The notes under the pieces were generated by a model. It saw only the letters and a list, made by a program, of their open reading frames with translations, was not told the origin of the DNA and ran no database searches. DNA of 64,000 bases. Source: Acinetobacter modestus. GTDB taxonomy: Bacteria > Pseudomonadota > Gammaproteobacteria > Pseudomonadales > Moraxellaceae. Position numbers and translations under genes: made by a program. Below are positions 58,256 through 64,000 of this stretch, piece after piece (the stretch's first letter is position 1; each line of letters begins with the position of its first letter). Location of the stretch: assembly GCF_014636095.1 (NCBI RefSeq), contig NZ_BMDV01000001.1, forward strand, positions 374,610 to 438,609. Reading direction: 5' to 3'.

Positions 58256-59887
58256 CTATTTATCATAGTCGGAGCATGAATAACTCATTTTATCCAATAC
58301 AATCCATGCTGAGCGTATTACTTTTTCAGAAAGACCATCATTATTTTGCATATATCCTGATTTATCCTCAGAACCAGTGATGAATAATAAACCTTGACCA
58401 CCTGTACTTGGTTGAACTTCCAAACTATTCGCTTGTACACTCACACTAACGTTTAAACTAGGAATATTAACCATCAGATTTTTTCCTGATCTTACAACTG
58501 AACAACCCTTAGCTAATTTTATTACATTAGTATCATAATCTTGGTAACCACCCACAACACCAATAAAACTAGTAAATTCGCTATACAAATTTTGACTATC
58601 TTGATCATCAACGCCTATATTGTTATTCACTCCTTTATTACCATCACAGACACCTAATAAATTATTAACCACAGCACAAAACATATTATCCCACTATCTT
58701 GTAATATCTCTATTATATGCCATATTGGTGAAGCTCATATTCTGATGTGTAATTTTTCCATTTCCACATCCAACCAAATCAAGTGCCTCATTAATTGTCC
58801 ACGAAGCAATAAGTAATTGCTTTCGACCATCACATCGCCATAAATTTTTATTAGGAGTTGTTTGCCAACAGAATGCTCTCGCTTTATTTCCAGGTCCACT
58901 TGGTAAAATTGTTGTACTTCCTATTGGAACTTTAATGCGTTGTATTAACGGTTTAGTGACTGTTTGATCATTATTATTACTTTCATTCTTTTCACTACTA
59001 AAAGTTTTTTCCCATGTTTGAAAACGATCTAAAAGCTTTTCATTTTCAGAAGTGACTGTATACTGCACATTATTGGTATTTGGAATAACAGATAATATCG
59101 TGGTTGCCTGATTATTTACATCTTCTATTTTAATTTCACCTTGAGAGGGTAAATTTTCTCCCCCATCTTCATTTATTCTAACCCCAAAAGGAGAACTAGT
59201 TACAAAATTAACCTTATAATCACCTACAGGACTATTTACTATAGACAATGTACCATTTGTGCTAATACTCAGTTCAGCATCACTTTTAAAGTTATAATTA
59301 AGTCTATATTTTTCATATATATATTTTACATTAACAAAACCACTCTAAGTTTTTTCACTTGTATTGACTATCAAATTATTTGTAGTAAGTGTAGCTGAGC
59401 TATCATTTACATCTGATTTTAATGAACCTGTAATTGTCAGGGTTTCTTTTGTTTCAGGATTTTCTAACACTAAATTTTGATAAATATATTCTCCATTTTT
59501 AATGGTAACTGCACCACTTTTTGCTATAAGACTTTGGTATTGACTAGCTTCAAGTTTATAAAATAAGCCAGCACACTCATTAAAATTAACCACTCCATTA
59601 ATATTGGTATATCTACCTGAATTACATTGCTTATCTTCTTCCACGATTTCATTTATACCATAAATTGCTGTATCAACTATCCCAAAAGAAAGGCTTTCTT
59701 TTGCAGCAATATGATGTGAGTGTTCCGAAACTATTAATATCTTTTCTTTTTTCTGTTGCGTTAAAGGTATATCTGATGGTTTCTCATTTTGTTCTGTATT
59801 TTGACGATCACTGCTTTCTCCGCTACCGCATCCTGTTATCAACAACATAGAACTAAGCAGAGCTGTATAAATTAATGAACATTTCAT
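58256..59887 (-). pseudogene. Lipoprotein gene interrupted by two in-frame amber codons
   Basis: From the ATG at 59887 (GGGGA six bases upstream) one frame of 544 codons runs to a TAG at 58256. Its only interruptions are two TAG codons, at 59345-59347 (codon 181) and 58694-58696 (codon 398), with no frameshift. It starts with lipobox ITGC (cysteine 20). A Ser/Asn-rich linker and a beta-rich chain follow, with paired cysteines (FCWQTT, WRCDGRK, VGCGNGK, GVCDGN, YSCSDYDK), like a disulfide-bonded surface protein. Family not recognised. It resembles the large lipoprotein at 42623 in style. It is either a recent pseudogene or, less likely, read through. Confidence 0.72.
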
Positions 59888-59946
59888 AATTTTCCCCATT
59901 AATAGATATTATTAAATATGCTAACTGAATCACATACTTTATAGAC

Positions 59947-59962
59947 ATTCCCAAATGGGAAT
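59947..59962. promoter_or_regulatory. Palindrome upstream of the interrupted lipoprotein gene
   Basis: ATTCCCAAATGGGAAT has perfect 7-bp arms (ATTCCCA / TGGGAAT) around a 2-bp centre. It is 60 bp upstream of the lipoprotein start and 45 bp downstream of the LuxR-type gene stop at 60007. Possibly an operator for one of the adjacent regulators. Confidence 0.5.
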
Positions 59963-60006
59963 ATCACTCCACAAAAAATTAAGAGAATTGAATTAAAAAT
60001 ATGAAG

Positions 60007-61149
60007 TTAAATATGGTCAAATTCAAGCGTTACACCCATCAACAACTGCATCAATTCAGTTTGGGAAGTACATCCTGTTTTAGAAAAAATATTTTTAATA
60101 TAGACACGAATAGAACCATAAGTAATACTCATTTGCTCAGCAATCTGTTCCAAACTTAGGCCATTGACAAATAAATCACAGACTTCCAGTTCACGTTTAG
60201 CCAATTTATATTTTTGGACAAGATAATCTTTAGCTAGGTATTGTGCCTGATTGGTTTGGGTCACAAAAATAATAACCTGTTTTTGATAATACTGTGCCTC
60301 TGTTTCTGAAAAAGGTAAAATACTGAGCATTAATGAGCTATCATTATCATCATAGAGTGCCAATACTCCACCCGCTTCATTACCCAGATCATTACTTTCA
60401 AATAAGGCACTACGAATCAGCTGATTTAATTTTTCCTGAAATTTTTTTAAAGTCTTTAAAATATTATTTTTATCTAGTTCCAATATAGATGACTTTTCAA
60501 ACAATTTCTTTACAATTGAATTGGCATAAAATAAACGGTAATCTTGATTAATCAATATCACACCTATTTTAAAATGGTCTAATACCTGATAAATATTCTT
60601 CTTATCTTGCTGTATTATAGTCACTTGACGGTAAATCTGTAATGCTCGGCGTAAATGCATACCTAAACGCTTTAATATTTTTTCTTCCTGTTCGCTATAT
60701 TCATCCAATTGTGGTGAGCGATGAACTGCAAATACTGCCCAACTATATGCACTTCGTTCTAATAACACAGCTGCCACATGACTTACATTAGTCGGTTTTG
60801 CGCATTTTTCGTAAAATAAAAACTCATCACTTCCGATTGGCATTGAAGCATAAGGCGCAAACGTATTAAGTACAGTATCTCCTAAATCTTTTTCTATCCA
60901 ATAAGGTGCATGCAACCGCATATCTAAAACCTTAACATGCTCATCATGATAAGCTCGCATACTTTCAGGTGCAATATTATGCGTAAAAACAAAATCATAA
61001 TTTGGGCTAAGTTGATCAGTCGCTGTAAAAATTGCTGTTGTACTGCCTGTAAAATCAACGACTTCTGTCAACACATCCTGCCATAATCTAGGATTTAACG
61101 CAGCATCGTAAATCATGCCAATAATTTGATTTTCACGTTCAGTTAGCAT
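60007..61149 (-). CDS. LuxR-type transcriptional regulator, 380 aa
   Basis: Cytoplasmic regulator with a LuxR helix-turn-helix at the C-terminus: YKLAKRELEVCDLFVNGLSL, EQIAEQMSITYGSIRVYIKN and IFSKTGCTSQTELMQLLM (about residues 315-370). The first 300 residues are an unrecognised sensor part, perhaps PAS- or GAF-like (VILINQDYRLFYANSIVKKLF looks like a PAS strand). There is no receiver domain. GGAG is eight bases before the ATG. It is a tandem paralogue of the next gene upstream and lies just before an interrupted lipoprotein gene. Confidence 0.82.
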   Translation of the reverse strand: MLTERENQIIGMIYDAALNPRLWQDVLTEVVDFTGSTTAIFTATDQLSPNYDFVFTHNIAPESMRAYHDEHVKVLDMRLHAPYWIEKDLGDTVLNTFAPYASMPIGSDEFLFYEKCAKPTNVSHVAAVLLERSAYSWAVFAVHRSPQLDEYSEQEEKILKRLGMHLRRALQIYRQVTIIQQDKKNIYQVLDHFKIGVILINQDYRLFYANSIVKKLFEKSSILELDKNNILKTLKKFQEKLNQLIRSALFESNDLGNEAGGVLALYDDNDSSLMLSILPFSETEAQYYQKQVIIFVTQTNQAQYLAKDYLVQKYKLAKRELEVCDLFVNGLSLEQIAEQMSITYGSIRVYIKNIFSKTGCTSQTELMQLLMGVTLEFDHI

Positions 61150-61210
61150 TAGTATTTCTCCCCAAACAAGAACTAATTGTTATGCTAACTGAGGCACATA
61201 AAATATACAT

Positions 61211-61228
61211 ATCCCCATTTAAGGAGGT
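61211..61228. promoter_or_regulatory. Palindrome-like site upstream of the 380-aa LuxR-type gene
   Basis: ATCCCCATTTAAGGAGGT differs from the site at 45106-45124 (ATCCCCTGTTTAAGGGGGT) by one gap and two or so substitutions. It is 62 bp upstream of the regulator start. A shared operator is possible; a chance match of a short AT-centred palindrome is not excluded. Confidence 0.4.
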
Positions 61229-61283
61229 TTCAAGCAAAATTTAAGCTTTCACTCACTGTAATAAGATCTATTCTGGATTAATA

Positions 61284-62462
61284 TTAACCTTGGTTACTCA
61301 TGAGTAACTGCATAAGTTCCACCTGAGAGTTGCAAGGAGTTTTTGCAAAAATATTTCTAATATAGGTCCGTATTGAGCTTCGTGTCAGTTCCATGCTTTC
61401 AGCGATCTGTTCCAAATTCATTCCATTGACAAACAGATCACAAAGCTCTAGTTCCCTTTTTGTCAATTTGTAGGTTTGTTTTAAATACCTATGATTTAAA
61501 TGATATTTTTTCTTATTTTCTTGATTATGAATTGATGGTATTACTAGATCATCAAAGCTCAGCATCACCAAAGGGCGAACACCAAAAAATGACATTTCTT
61601 TTTCAGAAGCTAATAAACTCGATGTGAATTTTAAATTCGAATTTGATATTGAAAATAGAAGATCTTTACAAGAATTTAGCTGCTCTTGGTTATAACGGAA
61701 CATTTCTTCAATTTTATATAAATGATCTGATAATTTTGCTTGATCCTCTCTAGGTAGAATTAATTTATTATCTTTAGATTGTATATGATTATTGTCTTTT
61801 AACAGTTGATTGGCAGTCTGATTGTAATGGACGATTTGACCAGACAAATTTAACAAAATGATCGGTTGGCTAAGCTTATCAATTAAATTATATCCAACAA
61901 TATTATCTACAGAAAACTCAAATAGATCGCGTTTAACCAACATAACACGTTTCAAATGTGGCATTAAACGATCTAAGAATGCCAACTCTTTTGCATTTAG
62001 TGGTTGACGTTGTTCAGATGTACTGATACTCCAAAATACACATAACTTTTCATCCCATACTAGTTCATGGGTAGCAACATATCTTAAATCTATCGGTAAT
62101 AAGATTTTCTGATATAGATCAGATTGTTGAACGAATTCATCAGTAACATGAGTATGGCATTGATACCAACCTTTTCGATTTGGATCTAAAAACTTACCCC
62201 ATCGAGGATCCGCTTCTATTGGATATCGTAAATAATCTAATTCAGCCGCAGCATAATTTTCTAATGGAAAAACTCCAATGCCATTGCTATAAGATAGAAC
62301 ATTATAAGTAAAGTCGATGGCTTGAATATGTACATACGATACATCTAAGACATCCAGAAGTCTCTTTGAAAAATTGAACCAGCCATTTTTCTCTAAAGTG
62401 ATACTATAGATGAGATCACAGAGCTCATTATAGTAATTGTCAAGTAATTCCATTTCTTGCAT
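61284..62462 (-). CDS. LuxR-type transcriptional regulator, 392 aa
   Basis: Paralogue of the regulator at 60007-61149 with the same layout: about 310 residues of N-terminal sensor part, then a LuxR helix-turn-helix (YKLTKRELELCDLFVNGMNL, EQIAESMELTRSSIRTYIRN, IFAKTPCNSQVELMQLLM). A PAS-like stretch, PIILLNLSGQIVHYNQTANQLLKDN, is in the middle. ATGs at 62462 and 62453 are both possible; neither has a good ribosome binding site. Ligand unknown. The two genes probably arose by tandem duplication. Confidence 0.8.
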   Translation of the reverse strand: MQEMELLDNYYNELCDLIYSITLEKNGWFNFSKRLLDVLDVSYVHIQAIDFTYNVLSYSNGIGVFPLENYAAAELDYLRYPIEADPRWGKFLDPNRKGWYQCHTHVTDEFVQQSDLYQKILLPIDLRYVATHELVWDEKLCVFWSISTSEQRQPLNAKELAFLDRLMPHLKRVMLVKRDLFEFSVDNIVGYNLIDKLSQPIILLNLSGQIVHYNQTANQLLKDNNHIQSKDNKLILPREDQAKLSDHLYKIEEMFRYNQEQLNSCKDLLFSISNSNLKFTSSLLASEKEMSFFGVRPLVMLSFDDLVIPSIHNQENKKKYHLNHRYLKQTYKLTKRELELCDLFVNGMNLEQIAESMELTRSSIRTYIRNIFAKTPCNSQVELMQLLMSNQG

Positions 62463-62805
62463 AAATCAATATCATCAAAGACTTACATTATTGTTTTCTA
62501 ATTTTGATTTCAAGCACAAAATACGTTGATTTAGCTAATAAGATTAAGCTTAGGAATATGTTTTTTATTGTTGAATTATCTTTTTTTGACTTTTATAGTA
62601 CTTATTTCTTCTTAAATCATGCTTCTAGCTTTTTGCAACTTTAAATACATACGCAGGTAAATCATCCCATTCTTCAGGCAAGCCTAGCCTTCGTACAATA
62701 CACAGTTTAAGGAATAGTTCTTGTATTTGATTAAACACATAAAAACAAAACTCAAAACATTGATTTATATTTTAATTTACACAATATAATCTTCTCAGAT
62801 GAAGA
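62463..62805. other. Gap between LuxR-type gene and the IS3 element, no gene seen
   Basis: About 340 bp of AT-rich DNA with no coding frame. It should contain the promoter of the LuxR-type gene at 62462. Confidence 0.55.
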
Positions 62806-63985
62806 TGAATCGCCATCGATTTTGTAGACACTTTTTAGTTATATAAAATGGCTAATTAACGAGGTGTTCGTGACTAGCAAACAATATCCTAAATAGTTCA
62901 AAATTAAAGCAGTAAAGCAAGTGACTAAAAAAGGTCATAACGTGGTTGAAATTGCCACACGTTTAGGTACAACGGCGCATAATTTATATGCTTGGATTAA
63001 GTATTATGATCCTGATCAACCTAAAATTACAGAATCTAGTGATGTAGTTGCAGAATTGGTAAAGCTAAAAAAAGAGCTGCAACAGGTTACATAAGAAAGA
63101 GATATTCTAAAAAAGGGCGCGGTGTACTTCGCAAGCCAGTCCAAATGAGGTATGCCTTTCTTCAAGACAATCAGCCTATCTGGTCGATCCGTCGTTTGTG
63201 TTCAACTTTAGATGTTCATCATAGTGGCTATTAAGCATGGTTAAAGCACCCCATTAGTAAGACTGCTAAGAAATGGAAATAGCTTTTAGGTCTCATTAAA
63301 CAGTTTTGGCTAGAGTCTAGTGGAGTCTACGGCTATCGCAAGATTTACCGTGATTTGAAAGATGTTGGTGAAAACTGTGGTATCAACCTAAATACATAGG
63401 CTCATGCAGGTACTCCAGCTGTCGTTGCTACAAATACTTTAGACCGCCAATTTAATCAAACGCAGCCCAATCAATCATGGGTAACGAATCTTACTTATAT
63501 TCGTACTCTTGAGGGATGGTTATATCTTGCAGTTGTGATTGACTTATTCTCATGCCTTGTAGTTGGATGGTCTATGCAATCAAGAATGATACAGATCCAG
63601 TTTTAAATGCATTATTGATGGTTCTGTGGCGAAGAGAACCAAAGAACAAAGTTCTGATTCATTCTGACCAAGGCAGCCACAATACACCAGCTATGAATGG
63701 CAAACATTTCTCAAGCATCATAATCTTGAAAGCAATATAAGCAGACGAGGAAATTGTCATGATAATGCTGTAGCCGAGATTTTCTTTCAACTACTCAAGC
63801 GAGGGAAGATGTAAAAGAAAATATATTCATCCAGAGCTAAAACAAGATCTGATATTTTTGAATATATTGAGATGTTATATAATTCAAAAGAAACATGGTT
63901 CTAATGGTCAACGTTCTCCATTAGATTATGAAAAAGCCCATCAAAAGATGGGTTATGTGTCTCTAGGAGTTTTAGTGGCCATTCA
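62806..63985 (+). mobile_element. Decayed IS3-family insertion sequence
   Basis: The ends can be read. The left end starts TGAATCGCCATCGATTTTG at 62806, and the inverse of the right end reads TGAATGGCCACTAAAACTCC from 63985. Both continue to a TAGACAC or TAGAGACAC block, so they are imperfect inverted repeats with TG...CA tips. The length of about 1180 bp is normal for IS3. Flanking bases (GAAGA left, ATTAC right) show no target duplication. The internal transposase is broken. Confidence 0.8.
62870..63955 (+). pseudogene. IS3-family transposase remnant (OrfA and OrfB)
   Basis: OrfA begins at a GTG (62870) with FKIKAVKQVTKKGHNVVEIA, then TRLGTTAHNLYAWIKYYDPD, and has stops at codon 8 and later. 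OrfB pieces follow: QDNQPIWSIRRLCSTLDVHH, SSGVYGYRKIYRDLKDVGEN, NQSWVTNLTYIRTLEGWLYL and AVVIDLFSC, with the first catalytic Asp. LIHSDQGS carries the second Asp, NCHDNAVAEIFF the Glu, and SDIFEYIEMLYN closes it. All three DDE positions survive but multiple stops and frameshifts separate them, so it is not functional. Confidence 0.85.
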
Positions 63986-64000
63986 ATTACCCATTCTTCA

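Noticed and set aside
58256..59887. Three separate genes in a row
   Set aside because: The three pieces share one frame, only the first has a ribosome binding site and signal peptide, and coding-like sequence continues across both TAG codons.
63552..63740. Independent 62-codon gene near the right end
   Set aside because: It is one unbroken piece of the decayed IS3 OrfB, containing the HSDQGS catalytic segment.

Overview
The window is an AT-rich chromosomal stretch of an Acinetobacter species. The evidence is the beta-ketoadipate genes: pcaU divergent from pcaI, catM divergent from catB, and a second catIJFD set, all with protein sequences close to what I remember for A. baylyi. AspT/AspD and a BenK-type carrier with an OprD-like porin fit this. 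No rRNA or tRNA was seen. The species cannot be named from the sequence alone.

Left part (1-23.4 kb). The start of a pca operon (pcaI, then pcaJ cut by the window edge) is divergent from its IclR-type activator pcaU, with a textbook operator between them. An aspartate:alanine antiporter and aspartate 4-decarboxylase pair follows. Next are two convergent gene blocks. The plus block has a SnoaL-like lipoprotein, a roadblock-like protein, a chalcone-isomerase-like protein and an OmpR-type response regulator. The minus block has a desaturase, FAD oxidoreductase, DUF1365 protein, CFA synthase, DUF1295 protein, second methyltransferase and histidine kinase. Regulator and kinase meet tail to tail 5 bp apart, so the locus looks like a two-component-controlled membrane fatty-acid modification system. 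A sulfide/persulfide module follows: a TauE-like exporter, a DUF442-SQR fusion and a persulfide dioxygenase, with a sigma-54 promoter and a divergent sigma-54 activator. A long FadE-type acyl-CoA dehydrogenase closes this part.

Middle part (23.7-38.7 kb). catM is divergent from an unusually complete run catBCA-benABCDE-catIJFD, which takes benzoate through catechol and muconate to succinyl-CoA and acetyl-CoA. A strong terminator follows, then a benzoate-type MFS carrier and an OprD-like porin. pcaIJ (left edge) and catIJ are near-identical and face opposite ways about 31 kb apart.

Right part (38.7-64 kb). This is accessory DNA. It holds about 3.5 kb of gene-poor, decayed sequence with a few small genes, a large lipoprotein next to a NarL-type two-component pair, and a CzcCBA-like RND metal efflux operon with a DUF3240 protein and its own OmpR-type two-component system. 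It ends with an IS982-type transposase remnant, a lipoprotein gene interrupted by two in-frame amber codons, two tandem LuxR-type regulators and a decayed IS3-family element whose imperfect terminal inverted repeats can still be read.
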